A stretch of 21,853 nucleotides of DNA, taken from assembly GCA_003153935.1 (NCBI GenBank), contig PMCA01000015.1:15041-36893 (forward strand). Direction: 5' to 3'. The stretch's first letter is position 1. Each line of letters starts with the position of its first letter. The notes beneath the pieces were generated by a model. The model did no database searches and had not been told where the DNA came from. It saw only the letters and a list, made by a program, of their open reading frames with translations. Shown piece by piece: positions 1 to 8,972 of the stretch. A program made the position numbers and the translations under genes. Origin of the DNA: Elusimicrobiota bacterium (GTDB lineage Bacteria; CAYTYR01; UBA6262).

Positions 1-5
1 CATTA

Positions 6-47
6 TACTTTTCGAAATAAGCGTCAAGAGCCTTGGTTCGAAAAGTA
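6..47. repeat. 11-bp perfect inverted repeat upstream of glnB
   Basis: TACTTTTCGAA at 6-16 is exactly mirrored by TTCGAAAAGTA at 37-47. The 20-base interval can fold a further small stem, CAAG 25-28 with CTTG 32-35. No T-run follows on either strand, so it does not look like a terminator. TATACT at 4-9 resembles a -10 box, but any -35 box would lie outside the window. If that promoter is real, the repeat covers the transcription start region. It could be an operator or an mRNA hairpin; nothing here decides which. Confidence 0.5.
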
Positions 48-98
48 AATGTCTCGGCGAAATCAACCACTCGACACCCGCTTAAAAAGGAGGCAAGC

Positions 99-440
99 AT
101 GAAATACGTAATAGCTATCATCCAGCCACATAAGCTGGACGCGGTTATGAAGGAGCTTGAAGATAAGGAAATCCATCTAAAGACCGTATCCAACGTATTA
201 GGTTGTGGCCGGCAAAAAGGCCGTACCGAGGTATATCGCGGCGTGAAAGAGGCCGGGAACCTGATCAAGAAGGTAAAATTAGAGATAGGGGTCAATGAGA
301 AATTCCTGGAGCAGACCATAGCCGCTATTGTAAAAGGGGCCAAGACCGGCAATATCGGGGATGGGAAGATATTTGTCATGGACCTGGATGAAGTTGTACG
401 CATCCGTACGGAAGAAAGAGGCGGAGTGGCAATAGGGTAA
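99..440 (+). CDS. glnB: Nitrogen regulatory protein P-II family
   Basis: This 113-residue protein has the usual length of the trimeric cytosolic P-II signal proteins, which bind ATP/ADP and 2-oxoglutarate and control nitrogen assimilation targets. Visible family marks are the start [20 protein letters not shown] (residues 35-41) with Gln39, TEVYRG (43-48) at the base of the T-loop, Lys58, GDGKIFV (88-94, B-loop with Lys90), and the C-terminal RIRT. ATG at 99 is chosen over upstream starts because AAGGAGG lies at 87-93 and homology begins there. An oddity is that aligning to E. coli GlnB puts Glu at position 51, where the uridylylated Tyr is expected, and the rest of the T-loop ([10 protein letters not shown]) is also unusual. 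Its downstream neighbour is the V/A-ATPase operon, behind a terminator. The gene upstream, often amtB in other genomes, is outside the window. The family is sure; the GlnB, GlnK or other subgroup is not. Confidence 0.93.
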   Translation: MKYVIAIIQPHKLDAVMKELEDKEIHLKTVSNVLGCGRQKGRTEVYRGVKEAGNLIKKVKLEIGVNEKFLEQTIAAIVKGAKTGNIGDGKIFVMDLDEVVRIRTEERGGVAIG

Positions 441-489
441 ACGAAATCGACCCGAGCCAGGACCCGCTAAGCTGTTCATAGGTTTTCTC

Positions 490-518
490 TTGCCAATTGG
501 GGGTTTTTTTGTTAGAAT
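490..518 (+). promoter_or_regulatory. Candidate sigma-70 promoter for ATPase operon, nested in terminator
   Basis: TTGCCA (490-495) and TAGAAT (513-518) are each one base from the consensus -35 and -10 boxes, with an ideal 17-base spacer. Transcription would begin near 525, inside the 3' arm of the terminator hairpin, leaving a leader of about 38 bases before the ATG at 564. Such a transcript carries only one arm, so it would escape termination. The boxes are seen directly; the promoter function is inferred. Confidence 0.55.
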
Positions 519-544
519 AAAAGTTCCCAATTGGCATTTTTTTT
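491..544 (+). terminator. Strong intrinsic terminator after glnB
   Basis: TGCCAATTGGG (491-501) pairs perfectly with CCCAATTGGCA (526-536). The stem can be extended to about 18 pairs through 508/519, counting G-U pairs. Eight T residues follow at 537-544. This should end the glnB transcript. The T-run stops 19 bases before the first ATPase start codon, so there is no room for a promoter after it. Confidence 0.88.
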
Positions 545-563
545 AACTTAAAGGACACCTCAC

Positions 564-881
564 ATGAAAGAAATAATCCAACAGATCATAGATTGCGAAG
601 AAAATGGCCGCAAACTAATAGCCCAGGCCCAGGCCGAAGCCGATAAAGCGGTCAAAGACGCCCAAACCCAGGCCGATTCCATCCGCCAATCCAATATTGA
701 GAAGATCAAGGCCATGGCTCAGCAGAAAAAGGACGAATCACTGAAGATCGTAACCGCGGAGAAGGAAAAGATGCTCTCCGAGGAAAGGGCGAAGAACTCG
801 GCTCTGCGCCAAGCCAGGGAAAAAGATGTTCCGGCATTGGCTAAAAAGGCCTTCGCTACGATAATGAAGATAGAGGAATAA
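564..881 (+). CDS. V/A-type ATPase peripheral stalk subunit (G/H-like)
   Basis: A 105-residue, highly charged, Ala/Gln/Glu/Lys-rich protein predicted to be almost wholly helical and coiled coil (about residues 10-95). It matches the small stalk subunit of V/A ATPases (called H, G or NtpF by species), which pairs with subunit E to form the peripheral stator linking the A3B3 head to subunit I. The identification rests on size, the heptad-like composition (for example EADKAVKDAQTQADSIRQ) and its place as first gene of a complete ATPase operon; sequence alone is low in complexity. AAAGGACA at about 549-556 serves as the ribosome site. The stop codon is one base from the next gene, so translation is probably coupled. 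Confidence 0.8.
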   Translation: MKEIIQQIIDCEENGRKLIAQAQAEADKAVKDAQTQADSIRQSNIEKIKAMAQQKKDESLKIVTAEKEKMLSEERAKNSALRQAREKDVPALAKKAFATIMKIEE

Positions 882-882
882 G

Positions 883-1917
883 ATGGGTCAGTTAGCCAAA
901 TATGCCTATACCAACGCCAAGATCAGGGCGATGCTCTCATTTATGTTACCGGAGAACGTCTGGTCCCGGCTAAAAGCGGCTAAGGATATGGCGGAAATAG
1001 CGGAGATACTGGCAGAGACGCCTTACCGGACCATGGTGGAAAAAGCCGGAGTAAAGGAAAACCCGGACCTGTTGGAAACCGGACTCCTGAGCGGCAACCT
1101 CGACACGCATCGTAAGGTAGTCGCGGCCACGACCGGCAAAAAGGAAAAGAGGCTGATAGAATCCCTGCTGGAGCGTTATGAGATAGAACAGCTAAAGACC
1201 GCCCTGCGGGTCTGGCACAAAAAAGCGCCAGCCGGACTGGCCGAGTCTCTTTACGGTGATAAAATTAAAAACCGGATAGATTATAAGCGCATCGCGCACG
1301 CCCCCAGCCTGGATGAGATACTGTTCCTGCTGGGAAACACGCCGTACGCGCGGCCCCTGGCCAAAGCCCGCGAAAAATATGAGACCACTAATTCTCTTTT
1401 TTACCTGGAAGTGGCGCTGGACATCGATTATTACCAGCGGCTGGACGAAATGGTGCAGAAGCTCTCCAAAACCGACCGGGTAATGGCCAAAACCATACTG
1501 GGAGTGGAGATAGATATTGAAAATATACATTGGCTGATACGCTTGCGCAAATATTATTCCCTGAATATGGGAGAAATACTGGAATGGATCATTCCCGGCG
1601 GGTCCAAAATCACCAAATCCAGCATTCGCGGTTCATATATTTCCGATGACGTGAATAATCTGCTGGACATGGTGTCTCCGGGACCTTACACGAAGATCAA
1701 GGACTTGGGGGAGAGCAATAACCAGCAACTGGAAGAATTTTTAAGCGCCGCACTTAAACAGCAGGCGAGAAAAGCCCTGAGCGGATTTCCTTTTACCATC
1801 GGTACGGTACTGGGATATCTGGTACTGAAAAAGGATGAAACACGGAATTTGATCTCTTTGCTTTACGCCAAGAAATTCGGCTGGGAAAAAGAACAAATTG
1901 ACTCGGTAATTCATTAG
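883..1917 (+). CDS. ntpC: V/A-type ATPase subunit C (AC39/d family)
   Basis: At 344 residues this matches the funnel-shaped subunit C (d in eukaryotes) that sits on the membrane c-ring and couples it to the central rotor shaft D-F. Family character is seen in the N-terminal YAYTNAKIRAMLSFML, a repeated all-helical organisation, and stretches such as TLLESLLERYEIEQLK-like ESLLERYEIEQLKTALR (about residues 91-107) and MVQKLSKTDR. No transmembrane segments are expected. AGAGG at 872-876 lies six bases before the ATG. The gene follows the stalk gene by one base and precedes subunit I by eight. C subunits diverge greatly, so the call relies on both sequence character and operon position. Confidence 0.87.
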   Translation: MGQLAKYAYTNAKIRAMLSFMLPENVWSRLKAAKDMAEIAEILAETPYRTMVEKAGVKENPDLLETGLLSGNLDTHRKVVAATTGKKEKRLIESLLERYEIEQLKTALRVWHKKAPAGLAESLYGDKIKNRIDYKRIAHAPSLDEILFLLGNTPYARPLAKAREKYETTNSLFYLEVALDIDYYQRLDEMVQKLSKTDRVMAKTILGVEIDIENIHWLIRLRKYYSLNMGEILEWIIPGGSKITKSSIRGSYISDDVNNLLDMVSPGPYTKIKDLGESNNQQLEEFLSAALKQQARKALSGFPFTIGTVLGYLVLKKDETRNLISLLYAKKFGWEKEQIDSVIH

Positions 1918-1925
1918 AGGATGCA

Positions 1926-3833
1926 ATGCTAACCACTGCGGCGATGGAATTATTGAATATAGTAGTAATGCGAGACAAAGCTGAAGAGATCATGGCTTAC
2001 TTGCTGAAGAAAAATGTTTTCCAGCCGCTGGACCTGCAGAAAGTTGAAGCCGCGGTATCGACGCTAACGCCCTATAAGTTGGAGGCGGAAACCAGCGCTC
2101 TGGACCTGCTGGAGGCAAAATTACGCGACCTGTCCCGTAAGACCGGCATCCCTATAGAATTAAAACGCGACCTGGAGCCGGTGGGACCGCAAAAAGCCCA
2201 GGAAATAATGAACGCCCTGGAGTACGAGATAGCTCCCCTGGTGGCGGAGAAAACTACCCTGGAAGAAAGCATCAAGCGCAAGGAAACATTACTGGCCAGG
2301 GCCGCGGAATCATTCGCCTTGCCTGCCCGTAAGAGCGGGATGTATAGTTTCATCGAAATGGCCCTGGGCAGAATTGAAACAAAAAACATACAATTATTGG
2401 AACGGAGCCTGGCGGGCCTGCCGCATATGAAGTATCCGGTCAGAGAGGAAGGCAAGAAAATAATCATCTTGCTGGTGGTACTGCGCCGTGACCGGGCCCA
2501 TCTGGACAAAATACTAAAAGATGTAGCCTGGGAAAAAGTGGATTATCCCAAAGATGGGCCGGCTTTATCGGAAGAGCTGGAGCAAAAGTACAATAAGGAT
2601 ATAGGGGAAGCGAAAACAAAAATACAAACCTTGGCGGAGAGTATAAACACCCTGGCCGCAAAATATACAACTGATCTGGAACGCATCCGGCTCAGCGCCG
2701 CCATTAAGCGGGCCCTGTTGGAAGCCAAAAAGGTTTCTTACGTCACCGTCAAGACCATGTTACTGACAGGATGGATCCCCAGCGAGGAAAAGGAAGAGGT
2801 GCTGGCGGCGATCAGGAAGATAGAGCAAGCTACTTTCCTCAGAGGGGAAAGAGCCGAAAAAGTAAATATGCCGGTGGAAGACGTGCCGGTGCTGTTCCAG
2901 AATAATTTCCTTATCAAACCATTCGAACTGCTGATAAATTCCTATGGTGTGCCCTGCTATGGCACTCTCGACCCGACGGCCTTCGTGGCAATAGCATTTT
3001 TACTGATGTTCGGGACCATGTTCGGCGATCTCGGGCAGGGATTGGTCCTGGCCGCGATCGGGGCTCTGATGTGGCGCGGCAAGAACCAGGCCCTTAAGCA
3101 GGCAGGCACCCTGATATTTTATTGCGGCAGCAGCGCGGCTATATTCGGGTTCCTGTTCGGCAGCGTATTTGGCTTCGAGTTCCATCCCTTCTGGATGAAA
3201 CCGATAGAGAACATCACGGAATTATTCAAAGTCGCCATTATATTCGGCATCATTGTCATCAGTTCGGGTATTTTATTCAATATAACCAACGCCATACGCA
3301 CCCGCGACCTTGGTAAATTACTTTTTGATAAGGCCGGGCTGGTGGCCGGACTGATCTACTGGACCGGCATAGCCATTGCCTTGAAAATATTCGTATCCCA
3401 GACCACTGTGCCACCGAGTTTTCTCTATACTGTCGGCGCGGGGTTATTGATAATATTATTGAAACCGATCCTGGAGATGATGTTCGGGCATAAGAAAGAC
3501 GGCGAGAGCCTGCCGCTAGCCATGGCGGAGAGCAGCGTGGATCTGCTGGAGATAGTCATGGGTTACCTGGCCAATACGGTGTCCTTCATCCGTGTGGCGG
3601 CCTTCGCTCTGGCGCACGCGGGATTATTTATTGCGGTATTTCAGCTGGCGAAGCTGGTGGGCGGATGGGGCGGCAGTCCGGCGTCGTATATCCTGATAGC
3701 GCTGGGAAATGTGGGGATCATCGCGCTGGAGGGATTGCTGGTGACGATACAATCCGTCAGGTTGAATTATTATGAGTTCTTTTCGAAGTTCTTTATCAGC
3801 GGCAAGCAGGAATTCAAACCGCTTAGTCTATAA
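1926..3833 (+). CDS. ntpI: V/A-type ATPase subunit I (a subunit)
   Basis: This 635-residue protein is the membrane stator subunit that forms the ion half-channels beside the c-ring. The cytosolic N-terminal half (about 1-335) is hydrophilic with long helices that dock onto the peripheral stalks. The C-terminal half (about 345-635) contains some seven or eight hydrophobic segments. Typical signatures are PTAFVAIAFLLMFGTMFGDLG at the start of the membrane part and SFIRVAAFALAHAGL near 553-567, with Arg556 as the essential channel arginine. The late NYYEFFSKFF motif and the GxxF-type C terminus are also family-typical. ATG at 1926 follows AGAGG at 1916-1920; the ATG at 1921 is out of frame and stops at once. 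Confidence 0.95.
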   Translation: MLTTAAMELLNIVVMRDKAEEIMAYLLKKNVFQPLDLQKVEAAVSTLTPYKLEAETSALDLLEAKLRDLSRKTGIPIELKRDLEPVGPQKAQEIMNALEYEIAPLVAEKTTLEESIKRKETLLARAAESFALPARKSGMYSFIEMALGRIETKNIQLLERSLAGLPHMKYPVREEGKKIIILLVVLRRDRAHLDKILKDVAWEKVDYPKDGPALSEELEQKYNKDIGEAKTKIQTLAESINTLAAKYTTDLERIRLSAAIKRALLEAKKVSYVTVKTMLLTGWIPSEEKEEVLAAIRKIEQATFLRGERAEKVNMPVEDVPVLFQNNFLIKPFELLINSYGVPCYGTLDPTAFVAIAFLLMFGTMFGDLGQGLVLAAIGALMWRGKNQALKQAGTLIFYCGSSAAIFGFLFGSVFGFEFHPFWMKPIENITELFKVAIIFGIIVISSGILFNITNAIRTRDLGKLLFDKAGLVAGLIYWTGIAIALKIFVSQTTVPPSFLYTVGAGLLIILLKPILEMMFGHKKDGESLPLAMAESSVDLLEIVMGYLANTVSFIRVAAFALAHAGLFIAVFQLAKLVGGWGGSPASYILIALGNVGIIALEGLLVTIQSVRLNYYEFFSKFFISGKQEFKPLSL

Positions 3834-3841
3834 ATATATAA

Positions 3842-4219
<378 letters not shown>

Positions 4220-4223
4220 TAAA

Positions 4224-4526
4224 ATGGAATTTTTCTGCATTGCCGACCGTGAAAGCAGTTTAGGTTTCCGGCTGGCCGGTTTGGATACGCGGGACGTCTC
4301 CAGCAAAGAGGAAGCGGAAGTAGCTTTGCAGGAAGCACTGGCTAAACAAGGCCTGGGCATCGTCCTGATCACCAGCCAGGCGGCTGCGTTCCTGCGCGCC
4401 GAGATCGACAAACTGGTGTATGAAAGGGAGTTACCGCTGATCCTGGAGATACCGTCCAAAGGCGGGCATGTCGAGGGCGGCGGAGTGGAAGATTTCTTAA
4501 AATCAGCATTGGGGATAAGTATATAG
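4224..4526 (+). CDS. ntpG: V/A-type ATPase subunit F
   Basis: This 100-residue protein is the small central-rotor subunit that binds the D shaft. The family pattern is a short alternating alpha/beta fold beginning with FCIADRESSLGFRLAGL. Next comes a helix with a Glu/Ala-rich EEAEVALQEAL segment, then the strand GIVLITSQAA, and finally LPLILEIPSKG before the C-terminal helix. The strand-turn pattern near GIVLITSQ is typical of subunit F across bacteria and archaea. It starts four bases after the K subunit and ends one base before subunit E. Subunit nomenclature varies: this is NtpG in Enterococcus and AtpF or AhaF in archaea. Confidence 0.9.
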   Translation: MEFFCIADRESSLGFRLAGLDTRDVSSKEEAEVALQEALAKQGLGIVLITSQAAAFLRAEIDKLVYERELPLILEIPSKGGHVEGGGVEDFLKSALGISI

Positions 4527-4527
4527 T

Positions 4528-5136
4528 ATGGATATGAATGAACTGACCCAACCGAATACCGAAAGCCTCAAGGTGATCTGCGAGCGCATCCAGAAGGAAG
4601 CGCAGGCGGAAGTGACTTTTCTTAAACAGAAAGCGGACCACGGGGCGCAGAAGATCCTGACTGACGCTAAAAATGAGGCTGAGCAGAAAAAGAACGACCT
4701 GATCCTGTGCCTGGAAGAAGAACAGCAGAAGATCCGGGAACGGGTATTTTCCACGCTTAATCTGGAGAAGAAAAAGATCGTCCTGCAGGAAAAGGAAGCG
4801 CTGGCGGATAAAGTGCTGGCCGAATTGAAGAACGTGGCAGCGGCATTCCGCCAGACCAGGGAATATACCACTTTCCTGCAGTCTGCCATTAATGAAGGGG
4901 CCAGGGTTATAAACACACAGGAAGTAACAGTGGTTTACTCCCCGCTGGATGAAAAGATAATGAACGATAATTTCAAGAACAAGGGCAAATATAAACTGCT
5001 AAAAGGTGATTTTAACGACCTGGGTGTGATCGTGCAGTCAGTGGACGGCAGGTTATTGTTCGACAACCGGTTAGCGGCCAGGCTGAAAAGAAAATATGAC
5101 GAGATCTACTCGCAATTAATAGCGGAGGCGTTTTAA
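4528..5136 (+). CDS. ntpE: V/A-type ATPase subunit E (peripheral stalk)
   Basis: A 202-residue stator subunit that forms the peripheral stalk with the small coiled-coil subunit at 564. Residues about 10-105 are a long charged coiled coil (IQKEAQAEVTFLKQKADHG and following). The C-terminal third is a globular alpha/beta domain that caps the top of the stalk on subunit B; its LGVIVQSVDGRLLFDNRLAARL (about 168-189) is a clear family mark. The stop codon overlaps the subunit A start by one base (TAATG), so translation is coupled. An alternative in-frame ATG two codons later (4534) cannot be excluded. Confidence 0.92.
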   Translation: MDMNELTQPNTESLKVICERIQKEAQAEVTFLKQKADHGAQKILTDAKNEAEQKKNDLILCLEEEQQKIRERVFSTLNLEKKKIVLQEKEALADKVLAELKNVAAAFRQTREYTTFLQSAINEGARVINTQEVTVVYSPLDEKIMNDNFKNKGKYKLLKGDFNDLGVIVQSVDGRLLFDNRLAARLKRKYDEIYSQLIAEAF

Positions 5137-6893
5137 TGCAGAAAGTAGCTGGTAAAGTATATAGAGTGGTAGGGCCGGTGGTGGAGCTGGAAGAAGTTAC
5201 TTTCCTGCGCATGCTGGATGTGGTGGAAGTGGGCGAACTGAAGCTGGTAGGGGAAGTTATGCAGCTGAAAGGCGACCACGCCTACGTGCAGGTTTACGAA
5301 GATACGACTTCGCTGAAAGCCGGCGACCTGGTTTATTCTGAAGGCCAACCGCTGATGGTGGCGCTGGGGCCGGGGCTTTTAGGCACCATTTACGACGGCA
5401 TTCAAAGACCCGAAGAGCTGATCGAAAAACAGCAAGGTTATTATATCGGCCGCGGCGTGCATCTGGACGCCCTGGACTTGAAGAAGAAATGGCATTTTAA
5501 ACCGGTCAAAACAGCCGGTACCGAAGTAAAAGGCGGGGAGATTATCGGGGAAGTGCAGGAAACATTCCTGATCAAACACAGAGTTATGATCCCGCCTGAT
5601 CAGGCCGGGAAAATTAAAAAAATCGTTCCTGAAGGCGATTATACCGTTCAGGATAAAATAGCGGAACTGGAAACGGAAACCGGGACCAAAGATATCACCA
5701 TGCTGCAATACTGGCCGGTAAGAGTGGGTCGTCCATATAAAACAAAAGAAGGCATTACTGAACCTTTGCTGACCGGGCAAAGGGTAATAGATACTTTATT
5801 TCCGATCGGGAAGGGTAGCTGCGTGGCAGTGCCAGGGGGATTTGGCACCGGCAAGACTGTGGTCCAACATCAATTAGCCAAATGGAGCGACGCGGAGATC
5901 GTGGTCTATATCGGCTGTGGCGAACGCGGCAACGAAATGACGGACATCCTTATCCATTTCCCGAAACTTATTGATCCGCACACCGGCCGACCGTTGATGG
6001 AAAGAACAATCTTTATCGCCAATACCTCCAACATGCCCGTAGCGGCGCGCGAGGCCAGTATCTATACCGGTATCACTTTAGCGGAATATTATCGTGATAT
6101 GGGTTATAACGTGGCCCTGATGGCGGACTCCACCAGCCGCTGGGCGGAAGCGCTACGTGAATTATCCGGCCGGTTGGAAGAAATGCCGATGGAGGAAGGA
6201 TTCCCGGCGTACCTGCCGTCGCGCCTGGCCGCTTTTTATGAGCGGGCCGGACACGTCAAAACTTTGGCCGGCAACGAAGGATCCATCAGTATCATCGCCG
6301 CGGTCTCACCTCCGGGCGGAGATTTTTCCGAGCCGGTAACGGCGCATACCAGGAGATTCGTCCGCGCTTTCTGGGCGCTGGACCGGGACCTGGCCAATTC
6401 TCGTCACTATCCGTCGATCAGCTGGCTGGACAGCTATTCAGAGTACCTGATAGACATTGAGGACTGGTGGAGCAAAAACATTAGTGAGGACTGGCTGGAG
6501 CTGCGCTATACCATGATGGACCTATTGCAGAAGGAGCAGCGCCTGCAACAGGTAGTAAAGTTAGTGGGGCCTGACGTCCTGCCGCAAGCGCAGAGACTGG
6601 TATTGGAGATATGCAGTGTTTTCAAAAACGGGTTTTTACAACAAGCGGCTTTTGATCCGATCGATACATACACGTCGGCGAAGAAGCAGTTCCTGATGCT
6701 GAAATCCATCGTTACCTTATATAAAGCGAGCGAGGAAGCCGTCAAGAAAGGCAGTAACGTATCCGATATCAGGGAAATGCCGATCTACCAGCAAGTGTTA
6801 CGCATGAAGACCGATTACCCGGAGGATAAACTGGCGGACCTGGAAAAAATGCCGGATAAAATAAAAGCAGCGCTGCAAGGGATGGGAATATAA
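5136..6893 (+). CDS. ntpA: V/A-type ATPase catalytic subunit A
   Basis: This 585-residue protein has the length typical of catalytic A subunits, which include an extra bulge domain absent from F-type beta. Three copies alternate with B in the soluble head and hydrolyse or make ATP. The P-loop GGFGTGKT is at residues 234-241 with Lys240 and Thr241. Downstream, [13 protein letters not shown] contains the catalytic Glu region, and [17 protein letters not shown] and [17 protein letters not shown] are hallmark A-subunit blocks. [12 protein letters not shown] follows, then a helical C-terminal domain. The start overlaps the end of subunit E and the stop overlaps subunit B, both as TAATG. No key residue appears lost, so this should be an active enzyme. 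Confidence 0.98.
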   Translation: MQKVAGKVYRVVGPVVELEEVTFLRMLDVVEVGELKLVGEVMQLKGDHAYVQVYEDTTSLKAGDLVYSEGQPLMVALGPGLLGTIYDGIQRPEELIEKQQGYYIGRGVHLDALDLKKKWHFKPVKTAGTEVKGGEIIGEVQETFLIKHRVMIPPDQAGKIKKIVPEGDYTVQDKIAELETETGTKDITMLQYWPVRVGRPYKTKEGITEPLLTGQRVIDTLFPIGKGSCVAVPGGFGTGKTVVQHQLAKWSDAEIVVYIGCGERGNEMTDILIHFPKLIDPHTGRPLMERTIFIANTSNMPVAAREASIYTGITLAEYYRDMGYNVALMADSTSRWAEALRELSGRLEEMPMEEGFPAYLPSRLAAFYERAGHVKTLAGNEGSISIIAAVSPPGGDFSEPVTAHTRRFVRAFWALDRDLANSRHYPSISWLDSYSEYLIDIEDWWSKNISEDWLELRYTMMDLLQKEQRLQQVVKLVGPDVLPQAQRLVLEICSVFKNGFLQQAAFDPIDTYTSAKKQFLMLKSIVTLYKASEEAVKKGSNVSDIREMPIYQQVLRMKTDYPEDKLADLEKMPDKIKAALQGMGI

Positions 6894-8299
6894 TGTCAAA
6901 AGAACTTACTAATCTAAGAGAATATGTCGGAGTCGACGAGATCAAGGGACCGGTATTTATTATCCGGAACGTCCATAACGTAGGTTATAACGAACTGGTC
7001 GAGATCATCGACGAACAGAACAAGAGCCGCGTTGGCATTACCCTGGAAGTAGGCAAGGGTTACGCGGTGGTGCAGGTTCTGGGTGGGACGACTGGACTTT
7101 CGATAAGCAAGTCCAAAGTGCGTTTCCAGGAAAAACCGCTGTTGATGGGCGTATCGGAAGAACTGCTGGGACGGGTTTTCGACGGATTAGGTAATCCGAT
7201 CGACAATATGCCTCGCCCGGCATACAAGGAATGGGCCGATGTCAACGGCGCAGCTATCAACCCGACTGCCCGCGATTATCCCAATAATATTATCGAGACC
7301 GGTATTACGGTCATTGACGTGATGAATACCCTGGTGCGTGGACAGAAATTGCCGATCTTCTCCGGCAGCGGTTTGTCCCATGATATGATCGCCGCGCAGA
7401 TAGCCCGTCAGGCCAAAGTGAAGGACGACGAGCAGTTCGCTGTGGTGTTCGCCGCCATGGGCGTGAAATACGACACGGCGCGGTTTTTTATAAAAAGTTT
7501 CGAGGAATCCGGCGTGCTGGAAAGGGTGGCTATTTTCCTGAGCCTGGCCGACAGCCCGTCCATTGAAAGGATACAAACGCCGCGTTCGGCGCTGACCTGC
7601 GCTGAATACCTGGCGTTCAAGAAAAATATGCACGTGCTGGTAATCATGACCGATATGAGTAATTACTGCGAAGCCCTGCGTGAGCTTTCCACCGTGCGCG
7701 GTGAAATACCGGCGCGCAAAGGTTATCCCGGTTATTTATACAGCGATCTGGCCAGTTTGTACGAAAGAGCTGGAATGATCAAGGGAGTTAAGGGCTCGAT
7801 CACACAATTGCCTATATTGACCATGCCTAATGACGACATTACCCATCCGATACCCGATCTGACCGGATATATAACCGAAGGGCAGATAGTCTGCGACCGC
7901 GATCTCCACAGCCGGGGTATTTATCCCGCTATCGCGGCCCTGCCTTCATTGTCAAGGTTGATGAAAGATAATATCGGTGAGGGTCATACCCGGGAGGATC
8001 ATCCGTCTCTGGCGTCGCAGTTGTTCGCCTGCTACGCGCAGGTCAAAGACATTCGGGCCCTGGCCTCCATCATCGGCGAAGAAGAACTGTCGCCGCTGGA
8101 CCATGAATACTTAAATTTCGGTGAAGAGTTCGAAAGGAAATTCCTGAGTCAGGGCTACAACGAGAGAAGGACCCTGGAGCAGAGCCTGGACCTGGGCTGG
8201 AGCATTCTGAATATATTCCCGCCGGAAGAACTGGTGCGCATCAAGGCCGATATGGTCAAGAAATACTATAAACCCAGACCGGAGCAAGAGGAAAAGTAA
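6893..8299 (+). CDS. ntpB: V/A-type ATPase regulatory subunit B
   Basis: This 468-residue, non-catalytic nucleotide-binding-fold subunit alternates with A in the head. Family marks are [12 protein letters not shown], the degenerate phosphate loop [18 protein letters not shown] in place of a true Walker [16 protein letters not shown], and [35 protein letters not shown] and [31 protein letters not shown]-type blocks follow, the latter contributing the arginine-finger region near the interface. The gene overlaps A at its start and D at its end by one base. Nothing in the sequence is unusual. Confidence 0.98.
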   Translation: MSKELTNLREYVGVDEIKGPVFIIRNVHNVGYNELVEIIDEQNKSRVGITLEVGKGYAVVQVLGGTTGLSISKSKVRFQEKPLLMGVSEELLGRVFDGLGNPIDNMPRPAYKEWADVNGAAINPTARDYPNNIIETGITVIDVMNTLVRGQKLPIFSGSGLSHDMIAAQIARQAKVKDDEQFAVVFAAMGVKYDTARFFIKSFEESGVLERVAIFLSLADSPSIERIQTPRSALTCAEYLAFKKNMHVLVIMTDMSNYCEALRELSTVRGEIPARKGYPGYLYSDLASLYERAGMIKGVKGSITQLPILTMPNDDITHPIPDLTGYITEGQIVCDRDLHSRGIYPAIAALPSLSRLMKDNIGEGHTREDHPSLASQLFACYAQVKDIRALASIIGEEELSPLDHEYLNFGEEFERKFLSQGYNERRTLEQSLDLGWSILNIFPPEELVRIKADMVKKYYKPRPEQEEK

Positions 8300-8916
8300 T
8301 GCAATTAAACATGCCGGCGACAAAAAGCAATTTAATAGGATTAAGGAAATCCCTTGCCCTGACCAAAGAGGGCTACGAATTGCTGGATGAGAAACGCCGG
8401 ATATTATTAAATGAACTGAACCTGGTGGTTCACCAGGCCAATAAGGTCCAGCATGACCTGGAAGAGGCTCTGCAAAAGAGTTACGCGCTGGTAGACAAGG
8501 CGGTGGTTACCCAGGGACGCATAAAAGTGGAGCAGACCAGTCTGGCTGTTGACATAAAGAATGATATCAGCATATCCTCGCGTCGGCTGATGGGGGTAAG
8601 CATCCCCAGCATAAAATTGCAAATGACGGACAAGCCGCCCTATTATAGTCCCTACCAGTCTAATTTCTATATCGATGAGGCCATCATCCAGTTCCGGGAC
8701 GTGCTAAAGATGCTGGCGCAGTTGGCGGAGAAAAGGATCACCCTGATGCGGCTGGCCAAGGAAGTGCAGAAGACCATCAGGAAAGTGAACGCCCTGGAAA
8801 AGGTCTATATCCCGTATTATACCGAAGCGGTAAAAATAATCTCCGACCGCTTGGATGAGGAATCAAGGGAAGCGTTCTCTACATTAAAATTGTTGAAACA
8901 GATTATTAAATCTTAA
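8299..8916 (+). CDS. ntpD: V/A-type ATPase subunit D (central shaft)
   Basis: A 205-residue, mainly helical protein forming the rotor shaft that turns inside the A3B3 head and joins it through F and C to the c-ring. Typical features are the N-terminal PATKSNLIGLRKSLALTKEG, where the long first helix starts, and the C-terminal long helix containing RRVNALEKVYIPYY-like KVNALEKVYIPYYTEAVK. Length matches the family. The gene overlaps the stop of subunit B by one base and is the last ATPase gene. No J- or H-type extra subunit follows. No terminator is visible between this gene and the next, so the UspA and PtsN-like genes may share the transcript. Confidence 0.96.
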   Translation: MQLNMPATKSNLIGLRKSLALTKEGYELLDEKRRILLNELNLVVHQANKVQHDLEEALQKSYALVDKAVVTQGRIKVEQTSLAVDIKNDISISSRRLMGVSIPSIKLQMTDKPPYYSPYQSNFYIDEAIIQFRDVLKMLAQLAEKRITLMRLAKEVQKTIRKVNALEKVYIPYYTEAVKIISDRLDEESREAFSTLKLLKQIIKS

Positions 8917-8921
8917 AAGGT

Positions 8922-8960
8922 GACCCGCAGACCCGGGACCCGAAGACTCGCAGACTATCA
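8922..8960 (+). repeat. Short degenerate tandem repeat GACCCGCA-like
   Basis: The spacer after the ATPase operon reads as five head-to-tail units of seven or eight bases: GACCCGCA, GACCCGG, GACCCGAA, GACTCGCA and GACTATCA. The same core GACCCG appears twice at 449-454 and 461-466, in the spacer before the ATPase operon. No stable hairpin or reading frame is seen. The role is unknown. Confidence 0.6.
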
Positions 8961-8972
8961 AGAGAGGTAAAA

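Noticed and set aside
6-47. Terminator of an upstream gene
   Set aside because: No T-run follows the stem on either strand.
8922-8960. CRISPR array or integration site
   Set aside because: Units are only seven or eight bases, with no spacers and no cas gene nearby.
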